Shown here: piece by piece, positions 35,311-43,181 of the stretch
Layout of the letters: each line of letters begins with the position of its first letter
Numbering within the stretch: position 1 is the stretch's first letter
Assembly (NCBI RefSeq): GCF_029893355.1
Contig: NZ_JARZAI010000006.1
Coordinates: 186,001-250,000 of the forward strand
Direction of reading: 5' to 3'
Origin: Kitasatospora sp. MAA4
Lineage (GTDB): Bacteria; Actinomycetota; Actinomycetes; Streptomycetales; Streptomycetaceae
DNA length: 64,000 nucleotides
Notes under the pieces: model-generated
Seen by the model: only the letters and a program-made list of their open reading frames with translations
Databases searched by the model: none
What the model was told of the DNA's origin: nothing
Position numbers and translations under genes: made by a program

Positions 35311-36015
35311 TCAAAGGGCACCCAAGCCAGCACCCAAGACGTCGGCGATCAGCTGCATTGAGTCCACGACGACGACAGCCCCGGCGGCGGCCAGCTTGGC
35401 ATCCTTCCCGGGTTTGTTGGCGTAGCCGATGGTGGCCACGCCAGCTGCGTCACCGGCCTCCACGTCTCTGACCGCGTCGCCGATGAAGATGCAGTCACCC
35501 GGCCTACTGGCCGTAGCCTCCATCGCTTCCAAGAGAAGGCGGGGGTTCGGCTTCATGGATGCAGGTTCTCCCGGAGTGCGCCCGAAGACCCCGACCACAT
35601 AGTCGGTCAGACCGCGTGCGGATAGGTACTCCTCGATCGCCACACCTGCGTTGTTGCTGACCACCGAGACGGAGCGGCCAGAGCTGGCGCAGGCCCGCAG
35701 AACCGATTCACCACCAGGATTCGGTCGACCCACTCGGACGGCCTCTGTCTCCAGCTCCGCCAGCACGTCGTCAGCCACCGTGACGAGGTCAGGCCGGGTG
35801 TCAGCGACTAGGCGGAGTAGGGCGAGAAGGTCGGTCTCTGACTTACTGCCGGCCAGGCCCTGCCCGCCAGCGGCGAGCAGGGCCGCGCGGAGCCGATCCG
35901 CTACCTCAGGAGCCGGGAGCCCGGCGAACACCGAGCACACCGGCCCGTCGAAGTCGAGCAGAACGTGCTTCACCGGACGAAGCACGTTCACCAGGAACGG
36001 CGGGGCACCGGTCAC
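35311..36015 (-). CDS. HAD-superfamily hydrolase (phosphatase type)
   Basis: Protein of 234 aa with the four HAD motifs: DFDGPV (motif I nucleophile Asp), SVVSNN (II), KPNPRLLLEAM (III Lys) and FIGDAVRDVEAG (IV). Probably a phosphoglycolate-phosphatase-like enzyme on a small phosphate ester. It starts at GTG 36015, whose bases overlap the stop of the degraded GntR gene (GTGA). GntR regulator plus HAD hydrolase pairs occur in streptomycetes, so this pair may be an independent module that now sits downstream of the lasso genes. Confidence 0.82.
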   Translation of the reverse strand: MTGAPPFLVNVLRPVKHVLLDFDGPVCSVFAGLPAPEVADRLRAALLAAGGQGLAGSKSETDLLALLRLVADTRPDLVTVADDVLAELETEAVRVGRPNPGGESVLRACASSGRSVSVVSNNAGVAIEEYLSARGLTDYVVGVFGRTPGEPASMKPNPRLLLEAMEATASRPGDCIFIGDAVRDVEAGDAAGVATIGYANKPGKDAKLAAAGAVVVVDSMQLIADVLGAGLGAL

Positions 36016-36801
36016 GGCTGGCGCTCATAAGCGATAGAGGACCATACGCTGTCGAACCACATCTGGGCCTGCTGAACGTACTGCGAGCCGAGCGACGCGT
36101 CGTCCGGGCCGGCCGAGTGGTGGAACAGGGTGGTGTCCTTCCCGGTGACATCGAAGAACGTGTGGCTGTCGCCGCCGATTGCGACGGTCCGTTCGCGCAG
36201 CGGGTAGAAGCCGAAGAACGCTTCGGAGCGGTTCAGGATGTAGATCTTGAAGAGGCTGGACGCCTTGTAGACCTTGACCTGCGCTGCGGCTGACTGGACC
36301 AGCCCCAGCGCTGCCAGTACCTCGACCGAGTGCGCGATGCCGTCGGCGTTGGTCAGTGCGATGTTCCGCGCGCGCTCACGGAGCGCGGGTTCGTCCTGGA
36401 GGTCGTCGACCAGTACCGGGACGGCCATGGGCACCGTGATGGACTCCGGTGCCAGGCGGCCGAGCGAATCTTGTCGATCGGCTCTTGCATCGCGTTGTGC
36501 AGCTTTTCGCTCGAGAACCCGCCGAAGTCCAAGGTCACCTGCTCCTACTCGAAGGCGGCTTCGAGGTGCGGACGCAGCCCGACGGGGCGCGGGACGTGCG
36601 CTCGCGGACGAACGGGCCGCTGCCCTGCCGAGTCACGATCAGCCCCTCCGTGCGGAGCAGCCCAAGGACCTTGTCGATCGTCCCTCGTGCCACGCCAAGG
36701 TGTTTGGCCAGCCGAGGACCTGACGAGAATGTGTCCGTGGGCTGGAAGTCTGAAACGAGGAAGGGGAAGGTCAGGACCCGGGACGGCCCCTGACAAGCCA
36801 T
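36012..36801 (-). pseudogene. Degraded GntR-family regulator (two frameshifts and a stop)
   Basis: Three reading frames must be joined to recover one protein. The first gives a GntR winged helix (RLAKHLGVARGTIDKVLGLL, then EGLIVTRQGSGPFVRER). The second, from about 36600, gives PRPVGLRPHLEAAFE, a TAG at 36545-36547, and EQVTLDFGGFSSEKLHNAMQ. The third, from about 36475, gives DSLGRLAPESITVPMAVPV and a C-terminal effector domain ending SVWSSIAYERQP. The N-terminal start of the winged helix is also ragged. So the gene is broken, unless the sequence has errors. The C-terminal piece alone (36012-36434) is open for 140 codons. It overlaps the HAD gene by GTGA. Confidence 0.75.
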
Positions 36802-36845
36802 CAGAGATTCGGGTTGGTCCGGCGCGCTATGACGCTCTCTTGGGG

Positions 36846-37397
36846 TCAGGGCCGCTCAGCCCCGCCGAGGAAGTCATCAGCGGTGGCGTCCATGAGCAGT
36901 TCGTTGCAGGGGCGACCGAGCCAGTAGCCGGATTGCCGTAGCTGCCCGGCAGGCTGGAAACCGGCCTTCTGGTAGGCGGTGAGCCCAGCAGCGTTAGGCT
37001 CAAGCACCTTGAGCCAGACCATGCGCAGGGCCGCGTACTCGAACGCCCACCGCAGGGTCAGCGAGGTGGCCTCTGTGGCCAGGCCCTTGCCCCGGTGCTC
37101 AGGGGCGATGAGGATCACGAACTCGGCAGTCCGCACAGCGGAATCGATCTGCAAGGTGGTCAGGCCGACGGGAGCACGGTCGTCAGTGGTGATCACCTCG
37201 AACTGGGGATAGTCGCGGTTGCGTCCCTGCCCCTCCCAGCCGCCGGCGCGGACTTCCCAGGACTGGGTGACCTGAGTGCCGTACCCGAGGATCGTGCCGG
37301 GGTCGTTCTCCCAGCGGTGGTAGTCCGGCAGGTGGTCCCGGTTGGTCATGGCGAGACTGACGCGCTTACCGGCGAGCAGGACATGAGGAGTGCTCAT
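36846..37397 (-). CDS. GNAT acetyltransferase of the lasso-peptide cluster (AlbT-like)
   Basis: Protein of 183 aa of the RimJ/RimL-type GNAT fold, with acetyl-CoA loop EHRGKGLATEA (residues 100-110) and the C-terminal GLTAYQKAGFQPAGQLR strand. Its ATG overlaps the stop of the RRE-peptidase gene (ATGA), so it is the last coupled gene of the lasso operon. In the albusnodin system a dedicated acetyltransferase modifies a lysine of the lasso core and is needed for production. The predicted core here has one lysine at the same position (Lys10). Acetylation of that lysine is therefore the likely role, by inference from gene order and alignment. Confidence 0.82.
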   Translation of the reverse strand: MSTPHVLLAGKRVSLAMTNRDHLPDYHRWENDPGTILGYGTQVTQSWEVRAGGWEGQGRNRDYPQFEVITTDDRAPVGLTTLQIDSAVRTAEFVILIAPEHRGKGLATEATSLTLRWAFEYAALRMVWLKVLEPNAAGLTAYQKAGFQPAGQLRQSGYWLGRPCNELLMDATADDFLGGAERP

Positions 37398-38023
37398 CTG
37401 ATCTTTGCTCCAAGGCGGTCGGACCCGTTGAGGACGGTGTATTGGCCAGTGTGCGACGGTTCCTCGACCGGCTGCCCAAGGTTGTCGCAGATCCAGGCAT
37501 GCAGTCGGACCGGATCGGTAGCTACCCCGTGTCGCCAGGCTCTGCCCCGGCCGGTGAGAGCGAGGAGGAGCGAAGCCGCGGTGGACTCCTCCAGACACGC
37601 GACCCGCGCCGGTATCCATCGGGCGCCCCAGCGCACCGAGCGCACTGCCAAGCGGGCGCTGGCGCTGTCGGCAGCGGGAAGGGCCCGGCCGGCTTCGGCC
37701 AAGCGCAGCAGGCGGACGAAGCGAGTTGAGGCTGGGCCGATCTCGCGGCTCAAGAGGGTGGCAAGCAGGCAGGCCAGCGCGGGCAGACGCCAGCGCCAGG
37801 GCGGAGCATCCAGCGGTTCTAGGCGGACCGGGGTTTCAACTGTGCCCCACGAGGGGTCCGAGTCGGGGACGGTGACCGGCGCGGGTGCTCCACTGGCGGG
37901 TAGAGCCGCGAGCCAGAGAGCGAGGGTGTCACCCGTGAGGACCACGGTAGTGCCAGTGCGATAGTTGACGACCACGGCGGCATGGTCGAGTAATGCGGTG
38001 CGGGTATCCGGGTCAGGCTTCAT
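37394..38023 (-). CDS. Lasso-peptide B protein (RRE plus leader peptidase fusion)
   Basis: Protein of 209 aa, the size of single-chain B proteins such as McjB. The N-terminal about 80 aa look like a PqqD-type RiPP recognition element (HAAVVVNYRTGTTVVLTGDTLALWLAAL) that binds the leader. The C-terminal half is the transglutaminase-like cysteine peptidase: Cys143 in RVACLEESTAASLLL and His175 in RLHAWIC. The third catalytic acid is not obvious (Asp180 or Glu187/188). In most actinobacterial clusters these are split into B1 and B2, so a fusion is notable. ATGA overlaps on both sides. Confidence 0.85.
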   Translation of the reverse strand: MKPDPDTRTALLDHAAVVVNYRTGTTVVLTGDTLALWLAALPASGAPAPVTVPDSDPSWGTVETPVRLEPLDAPPWRWRLPALACLLATLLSREIGPASTRFVRLLRLAEAGRALPAADSASARLAVRSVRWGARWIPARVACLEESTAASLLLALTGRGRAWRHGVATDPVRLHAWICDNLGQPVEEPSHTGQYTVLNGSDRLGAKIR

Positions 38024-39720
38024 GCGGCTCCTACCTCCCACCTGACTGTTGAGGGTGTCACTTCGGCGGCGCGGAGCCAGAGTTCAGCACCGAGTACTGG
38101 TTCGATCCGGCCCCACGGGATGTCGACGCCCAGCAGGGCATGGCTGAGCAGAGCACGGACCGCAGCCGGCCGAATTAACCCATGCTCGGCAAGGTGACCG
38201 TCCACCAGGTCCAGGACCTGGGACTTGTTGGCCCGCAGGCCGTGGTGATGATCGACAGCGAACAAGCCCTTCGCGCCTCGGTCCAGCACCTGCGCGGGGA
38301 GGAGCGGTGCCGCAACATCCGACAACAACGGCTTGTAGCGGCGCGCGGACCAGCGCCGGGAGGCGTCTACAGACAGAACGGCTTCAACTACGCGCGGATC
38401 GGTGAACGGGTTGTGCATCGTGATGCCGTGTACCGAGGCCAACTGCCCCTCTGTGGCCGCAGTCCGGCCGACGTAGCGGGCCTCAGTGAGCACGAAGTCA
38501 TCTGCATGACCGAGCAGTTGCATGTCCGGGTACGGGGCGGTGACCGAAAGCGCCAGTTCATTGGCGTTGGTGGTCAGCCACGGTGCCGCTTTCGATCGAC
38601 CGACGAGGCGTCGAGGTTCGCGCCAGGCAGACGAGACCACAGGCCAGGGGCTGGCCCGGTAGAGACGTGCCCAGCTCTGGGCGTCGGAAGCCAGGCGGAA
38701 CAGCCGGCCGGAACGGGCGAGGTCCGCCAGATGGACGGGCGGTGGCATGAAGAGGCTGTCACCACCGTCGCCCGTCAGGTGCGTCGTGGCACCGAGGCCG
38801 ACGAGGAAGTTGAGCTGTGCGGACAACTGGGCAACGGTGATGGCCGAGGGTGCGGGCTCATCCGTCAGCGGCAGCCTGCTGAGGTCGGTGAACGGCAGGT
38901 GCTCGCGGCACATCGGCATCAGCTCGTGGCGGATCGACGGGGAAGCACGGGCCACCGCGCGGGCATGGTCAAGGTCGCCGCCCGACGTGACCCCCTTGGG
39001 ATGGTAGGTGACCCCGAGGACCGGACCCAGGCGGGCCGCGAGCACGGCCAAGGTCGAAGAGTCGAGGCCGCCCGACAGGTCCGAGGAGACCGGCCCAGAC
39101 CCAGCACGGGCACGCACGCTACCGGCGAGGTCTTCGCGCAGTCGATGCACGGCATCGGGCCAGGCAAGCTGTGACGGGTGCCAGAACGGGACGGTGGTCA
39201 CTGAGTCGCCGGAGCGCACAGTGAAGCGGTGCCCAGGAGGGATCTGCTCAACGCCCGTCCAGGCGGAACGCCCCGGGGTGAACGCGGTGGGGTCAACCAG
39301 ATGTCCGGCCAGCCATGCGGTATCCGGCCGGGCGCCGATCAGCGCAGCCAGTGCCAGAGAACTGGACCCCCACACCGCTTCGCCACCGGATCTCGCCACG
39401 TACAACGGGCAGGCCCCAGCTGGATCGGCCCACACGAACACCGACCCACCCGCGTCGTCCAGCACCAGCGTGTACGCCCCGGCCCAGGCCGTGACCGCCG
39501 CATCCCACGCCGCGAGGTCATGACGGCGAAGAAGCTGATCGAGCTGGGTGTTCGAGGCGGTACACGGACCGAACACGGCCAGACGACGCCCGTTGGACCC
39601 AGCAGCGATCCGCACCGGCACGCCTGCTGACCACAGCGCGGGCGTGTCCCACAGCATTTGAGCACCGACAGGCCGCCGTTGCCCGTCGGGCCGAGTGAGG
39701 TAGCCCCCGTACCAGAGCAT
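38020..39720 (-). CDS. Lasso-peptide cyclase C protein (asparagine-synthetase-like)
   Basis: Protein of 566 aa. The N-terminal glutaminase-like half lacks the Cys2 nucleophile of AsnB (it begins MLWYGGYLTRPDG), as is usual for lasso cyclases that do not need ammonia. The ATP-pyrophosphatase domain has the PP-loop DLSGGLDSSTLAVL (residues 214-227) and a second ATP-site motif THLTGDGGDSLF. The enzyme would adenylate the side-chain acid of core residue 8 and form the isopeptide ring with the N-terminal amine. ATG 39720 with GGAGATGATC upstream. It ends in an ATGA overlap with the B gene. Confidence 0.88.
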   Translation of the reverse strand: MLWYGGYLTRPDGQRRPVGAQMLWDTPALWSAGVPVRIAAGSNGRRLAVFGPCTASNTQLDQLLRRHDLAAWDAAVTAWAGAYTLVLDDAGGSVFVWADPAGACPLYVARSGGEAVWGSSSLALAALIGARPDTAWLAGHLVDPTAFTPGRSAWTGVEQIPPGHRFTVRSGDSVTTVPFWHPSQLAWPDAVHRLREDLAGSVRARAGSGPVSSDLSGGLDSSTLAVLAARLGPVLGVTYHPKGVTSGGDLDHARAVARASPSIRHELMPMCREHLPFTDLSRLPLTDEPAPSAITVAQLSAQLNFLVGLGATTHLTGDGGDSLFMPPPVHLADLARSGRLFRLASDAQSWARLYRASPWPVVSSAWREPRRLVGRSKAAPWLTTNANELALSVTAPYPDMQLLGHADDFVLTEARYVGRTAATEGQLASVHGITMHNPFTDPRVVEAVLSVDASRRWSARRYKPLLSDVAAPLLPAQVLDRGAKGLFAVDHHHGLRANKSQVLDLVDGHLAEHGLIRPAAVRALLSHALLGVDIPWGRIEPVLGAELWLRAAEVTPSTVRWEVGAA

Positions 39721-39799
39721 GTGATCATCTCCGAAGTCGACGCCGTGTGGAGGGACGGCACCCCGGCTGTCACGTCGGGGTGCCGCCGCAGGCTTCTGG

Positions 39800-39934
39800 T
39801 CAGCCGCCGTACGGGGAGCGCTTGTTCTCCACGCTCTCACTGGTGCTGCCCTTGGTGAGCGTGGTCGCGTCGCCGAGCGCCACGATCTCCTCATCGGGCT
39901 CGGGCTCGGGGTCGCTGACGGTGATGTTTTCCAT
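39800..39934 (-). CDS. Lasso-peptide precursor A (albusnodin-like), 44 aa
   Basis: A short gene upstream of the cyclase. ATG 39934 is preceded by GAAAGG. The acidic leader of 28 aa begins MENITVSDPEPEPDEE and ends with the recognition pattern I-x3-G-x5-T-x (Ile17, Gly21, Thr27). Thr27 is the conserved penultimate leader residue. The predicted core is GSTSESVENKRSPYGG (residues 29-44). Gly1 and Glu8 can close an eight-residue ring. Compared with albusnodin (GQGGGQSEDKRRAYNC), Gly1, Glu8, Lys10, Arg11 and Tyr14 coincide and length is equal at 16, but the C-terminal Cys is absent. No part of the frame conflicts with another gene. The cut site and ring are predictions. Confidence 0.86.
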   Translation of the reverse strand: MENITVSDPEPEPDEEIVALGDATTLTKGSTSESVENKRSPYGG

Positions 39935-40048
39935 GGTGGTGACCTTTCATGTTGACCGGTGGCCGCAGCTGGGGACCCATGCCGCGGTTGTGCTAGCTCC
40001 CGGGGTTTCTGCTCGTCGTTCTGCCCCGGAAGGGAATTTGGGGCTGGG

Positions 40049-40540
40049 TCAGGCGGACTGCGAGAACCGGTCCATGACCTGGCTCTGAGTGGCGTGGACG
40101 AGGACTGCGAGATGCCTGTCCCCGGCTACGAGTTGGTCAGCCGCGCACTCGAACCAGACGATTTTTCCCGCGCCCGTCGGCGTCCAGCCCCACGAGTGCG
40201 ACAGGCCAGAAACGAGGCACAAGCCCCTTCCGCCCGTGGCGGTGTCCTGGGCGTTGTCCGGGTCGGGCAGGCGAATGCTGGTATCCGCGACCTCCACGCG
40301 CAGCCGTTCACCCGTCCACCTGACGGTGACGCGGCACGATGCCTGGGTGTGCTCCATCGCGTTGGCCAGCAACTCGCCTGCGCACAGCTCGACATCCCGA
40401 AGCGCATCCTCCGACAGTGGGACCTTCCAGAAGCGGGCGATGCTCACGATCAGTCGCCGAGCGGCGGGCACAGCGGCCACAGTGGGCTCAACGTCCCACT
40501 CCTGCGGTACTGGGAACGACGCGGTATCCAAAGGGCTCAT
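40049..40540 (-). CDS. RsbW-like ATP-binding protein (HATPase_c, anti-sigma type)
   Basis: Protein of 163 aa with the GHKL fold: N box ELLANAMEHTQA, G1 RVEVADTSIRLPDP, G2 GGRGLCLVSGLSHSWGW, and a C-terminal strand KIVWFECA. It resembles the many stand-alone streptomycete serine-kinase-like ATPases used as anti-sigma factors or regulators. It ends 114 bp before the lasso precursor on the same strand, so it may be cotranscribed with or regulate the lasso operon. No sigma factor or anti-anti-sigma gene is next to it in the island. Confidence 0.8.
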   Translation of the reverse strand: MSPLDTASFPVPQEWDVEPTVAAVPAARRLIVSIARFWKVPLSEDALRDVELCAGELLANAMEHTQASCRVTVRWTGERLRVEVADTSIRLPDPDNAQDTATGGRGLCLVSGLSHSWGWTPTGAGKIVWFECAADQLVAGDRHLAVLVHATQSQVMDRFSQSA

Positions 40541-40733
40541 CTGCGCGGACCGCCTTCCGCTCGGGCAAGAAAGCCGTCACCCGGGACATCCACCGCGACG
40601 CCTATGCGGTCGGTGGACGAGTCCTGAACGAGATCTGCGGGGTCGTTCGCGCCCGTGTCATTGATGCGTCGTCCGCTCATGCAACAGACAGTAGGCGGGC
40701 GACTACAGCTGAATATGAATCAGGGGAATACTG

Positions 40734-41963
40734 CTATCCGTCCAGGTGAAAGCGGTCGGACATGCGGCGAAGCTTCTCGCGCGTGCCGGCTCGCTCGGCA
40801 TAGACAATCTTGCGCAGGGTGGCACGTCCGATCGGATGGTTCCTCACGAGTTGAGGAGCGATCCGCTCGGCTTCTTCCAGTTCGGCGAGCGCCTTGTCGC
40901 GGCGACCGTCCCACAGCCATGCACGGGCCAGGTCCATCCGATGGTGGCCGCGCCGGGAGTTGGGCAGTGTGGCGACCTGTGCGGGATCGGCCCGCTCATG
41001 GAGCATCAGCGCCTTTGCGTGGTCCCCCATCTCCAACTGGACGGAGATGGAGTGGATTTGAACGTTCCCGGCGGAGAAGGTCAACGAGTGTCGATCGAAG
41101 ACAGGTGCAACCGGGGTGTCCAACCGGACAGCAGCAGCCCGCGCGAGGGAGATGCGATCTTCGGTCTCCCCCGGGTTGTTGGCGCGTGCTGCCGACACCG
41201 CCGCGCGAAGCTGCAGAGTGCCCCAGGCCCGGACTGCGAGCGGCTCGCCGGCCTCGTAGGCCGAATCGATTGACCGCAATGCCTTGTCGGTGAGCGCGAG
41301 AGAGTCCTCCCAGTCGGCGGTGGCCCACATGTCCCAGACCCGCATCCAGTCAGCCACTGCCGGCAGCACGGCATCTCCGGAACGCTGCGCTGCCCAGGTC
41401 GCACGCTCGCAGGCCATGGCGATCAGTTCGGGGTGGCCGAGAGTGTGCGCGGCGGTGTGGGCGAACTTGCAGCAGACCGCGTAGATGCCGAACGCCTCCT
41501 CCCGCTCGTGTCCCGCCCCGCTTTCCGCCAAGGCTCGGGCCTCCCGGAGGAAGTCGGGAAGCTCGCGCAGGATGGCGACATTGGCCGCCGCGTCCCGAAG
41601 CCGGTGGAGCCTGGCGGTCTCCTGCCACAACTGGGCCGAGGAGCGAGGGGCACCGTCGAACACCGGCGTCAGGTCGTAGCGCCGCAACTCACGCAGGATG
41701 GATGCCGCGGCCACCTGCCATTGGTTCTCCGACGCGTTCCCGGCGACGTAAGGCCGCTCGATCAGATCGTTCGGATGACAGTGCAGCGCGGCTGCCACCT
41801 CGTTGATGGTGCTGGAACGGTCGAGTTCGATCCGACCACGCTCGACCTTCGACACCCACCCCTGCGTCTTGCCGACAGCGGCCGCAAAGTCAGCTTGCGG
41901 CATGCCCAGTCGGAGTCGTTGACGCCGGATGCGCTTCCCGATCGACTCGCGCTCCTCAAGCAC
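40734..41963 (-). CDS. XRE regulator with TPR-like C-terminal domain
   Basis: Protein of 409 aa. An N-terminal XRE HTH at about 7-65 (IRRQRLRLGMPQADFAAAVGKTQGWVSKVERGR) is followed by about 330 aa of helical repeats typical of TPR-type sensor regions, which in RRNPP-like and streptomycete relatives bind small signals or peptides. GTG 41963 has GGGAGGG upstream. It is the first minus-strand gene inside the island, next to att site 2, and lies upstream of the RsbW-like and lasso genes, so it is the best candidate for their pathway regulator. Confidence 0.82.
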   Translation of the reverse strand: MLEERESIGKRIRRQRLRLGMPQADFAAAVGKTQGWVSKVERGRIELDRSSTINEVAAALHCHPNDLIERPYVAGNASENQWQVAAASILRELRRYDLTPVFDGAPRSSAQLWQETARLHRLRDAAANVAILRELPDFLREARALAESGAGHEREEAFGIYAVCCKFAHTAAHTLGHPELIAMACERATWAAQRSGDAVLPAVADWMRVWDMWATADWEDSLALTDKALRSIDSAYEAGEPLAVRAWGTLQLRAAVSAARANNPGETEDRISLARAAAVRLDTPVAPVFDRHSLTFSAGNVQIHSISVQLEMGDHAKALMLHERADPAQVATLPNSRRGHHRMDLARAWLWDGRRDKALAELEEAERIAPQLVRNHPIGRATLRKIVYAERAGTREKLRRMSDRFHLDG

Positions 41964-41998
41964 TGTGGCCCTCCCCGCTAGTCCGCAACGATGCAGGC

Positions 41999-42029
41999 GG
42001 CCCCTGACCAAAGTTGCTGGTCAGGGGCC
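41999..42029 (-). terminator. Terminator hairpin next to att site 2
   Basis: Arms GGCCCCTGACCA / TGGTCAGGGGCC with a 7-nt loop, immediately past the second tRNA-Ser 3' fragment. Unrelated in sequence to the hairpins at 33608 and 58982 but in the same relative place, as if each incoming element supplied a tRNA 3' end plus its own terminator. Confidence 0.78.
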
Positions 42030-42034
42030 GTTCT

Positions 42035-42095
42035 CCTGCGGAGGATGTGGGATTCGAACCCACGGTGAGGGGTTACCTCACGACAGTTTTCAAGA
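42035..42095 (-). repeat. att site 2: internal 61-bp tRNA-Ser 3' fragment
   Basis: Exact copy of the 61-bp att core. It separates the lasso island from the AICE. Beyond the core the left flank shares a little more similarity with att site 1 (TC then an AGCCGCA block), which suggests that both partial sites descend from related attP arms. Confidence 0.9.
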
Positions 42096-42377
42096 TCAGA
42101 GCCGCAGTCCGAACGCAATGCGCTCTGACGTCGGCCGGAACCTCCGCTAGAGGAACAGGCCGAGAGCCTAGCCCACAAGTGGCCCATGGCTCCGGGGCGG
42201 CGACCGGTCGCCACCAGCACCACCCGCTTCGCTGACCTTCCGTGGACGCCTGCGAGGCCACTCCCGTGGCCCCGGGCCTACTCGCGGACCCGATCATTCG
42301 AGGAGGCTCCACAAGCATTGGATCTCAACCTAGGCTGGTCCGCAGCAGCAGCTAAGGCCAGAGGAGCATACGAACGC

Positions 42378-43181
42378 ATGGGCGGTAAGACCGAGCGGGT
42401 CGAGCAGACGATCCGGGGCTGGATCAGCTCCGGCCAGCTGGCCGGCGGTGCCAAGCTCCCGTCCGAACGCAAGCTGGTCGCCGAGCTGTCAGCCGGACGG
42501 ACGATGCTGCGCACCGTGCTCGGGAGGCTCACCGCCGAGGGCCTGATCGAAGTCCGGCACGGGAGCGGCTACTACGTGTGCGGTGGGAGCGCCGGCGCCC
42601 GGGAGGTTGTCAGCGAACCGCGCGAGGCGCTGGAGCCCTGGCTCATCCACGGCGAGCGGACCGTCTACGACAACCCCTGGGTCAAGCTGACCCTGGTGGA
42701 CGTAGAGCCGCCCGGCGTGGAGCGCTTCGAGCACCACGTAGTCCGGCTTCAGCACGTCGCCATCACCGCGGTCCTGGACGACCAGGAGCGCGTCCTGATG
42801 CTCTGGCGCTACCGGTTCGTCCCGGGGCGGTTCGGTTGGGAGCTGCCTGGCGGAATCCTGGACGCGGGGGAAGACGCAGCCTCTGCCGCCGCCCGCGAGG
42901 TCGAGGAGGAAACCGGCTGGCGGCCCGCGTCAGTCGAGCACGTAGTGACCTACCAGCCCATGGTGGGGATGGTCGACTCCCCGCACGAGATTTTCGTCGC
43001 CCGGGGCGCCACCCTGGTCGGCGAGCCGACTGACGCAGAGGAAGCGGGCCGGATCGCGTGGATCCCGCTCGCTGACGTGCCGCAGCTGATGGCCCGTGAC
43101 GAACTCCTCGGCTCTGGCACGTTGGTTGCTCTGCTGCATCTGCTGGCCACTCGTCAGGAGCGCTCTACAAGCGCCCAGTAA
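42378..43181 (+). CDS. GntR-Nudix fusion regulator (KorSA/Pif-like)
   Basis: Protein of 267 aa: an N-terminal GntR winged helix (about 5-68, ending RHGSGYYV), a linker, and a C-terminal Nudix domain with a complete Nudix box (Gly159, Glu165, Arg173, Glu174, Glu177, Glu178, Gly180). In pSAM2 the GntR repressor KorSA controls replication and transfer genes, and the separate Nudix protein Pif gives transfer immunity. Here both domain types are in one chain. ATG 42378 is preceded by GAGGAG at some distance. An in-frame extension upstream into the att region is not convincing. It overlaps the convergent XRE gene by 17 bp. Confidence 0.85.
   Translation: MGGKTERVEQTIRGWISSGQLAGGAKLPSERKLVAELSAGRTMLRTVLGRLTAEGLIEVRHGSGYYVCGGSAGAREVVSEPREALEPWLIHGERTVYDNPWVKLTLVDVEPPGVERFEHHVVRLQHVAITAVLDDQERVLMLWRYRFVPGRFGWELPGGILDAGEDAASAAAREVEEETGWRPASVEHVVTYQPMVGMVDSPHEIFVARGATLVGEPTDAEEAGRIAWIPLADVPQLMARDELLGSGTLVALLHLLATRQERSTSAQ

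Larger units (their letters stand above)
33662..42095. mobile_element. CIME-like island carrying a lasso-peptide cluster
   Basis: An 8.4-kb interval between two 61-bp direct repeats of the tRNA-Ser 3' end. All its genes run on the minus strand. It contains two XRE regulators, an RsbW-like ATPase, a complete lasso-peptide cluster, a broken GntR regulator and a HAD hydrolase. It has no integrase, excisionase, relaxase, Tra or replication gene. This fits a cis-mobilizable element: att-flanked DNA that has lost its own recombination genes and could be moved by the integrase of the neighbouring AICE. It could also be a decayed older element. Confidence 0.72.

Noticed and set aside
38020..39720. 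Genuine glutamine-dependent asparagine synthetase
   Set aside because: The N-terminal Cys of the glutaminase domain is absent and the gene is embedded between a lasso precursor and a lasso B gene.
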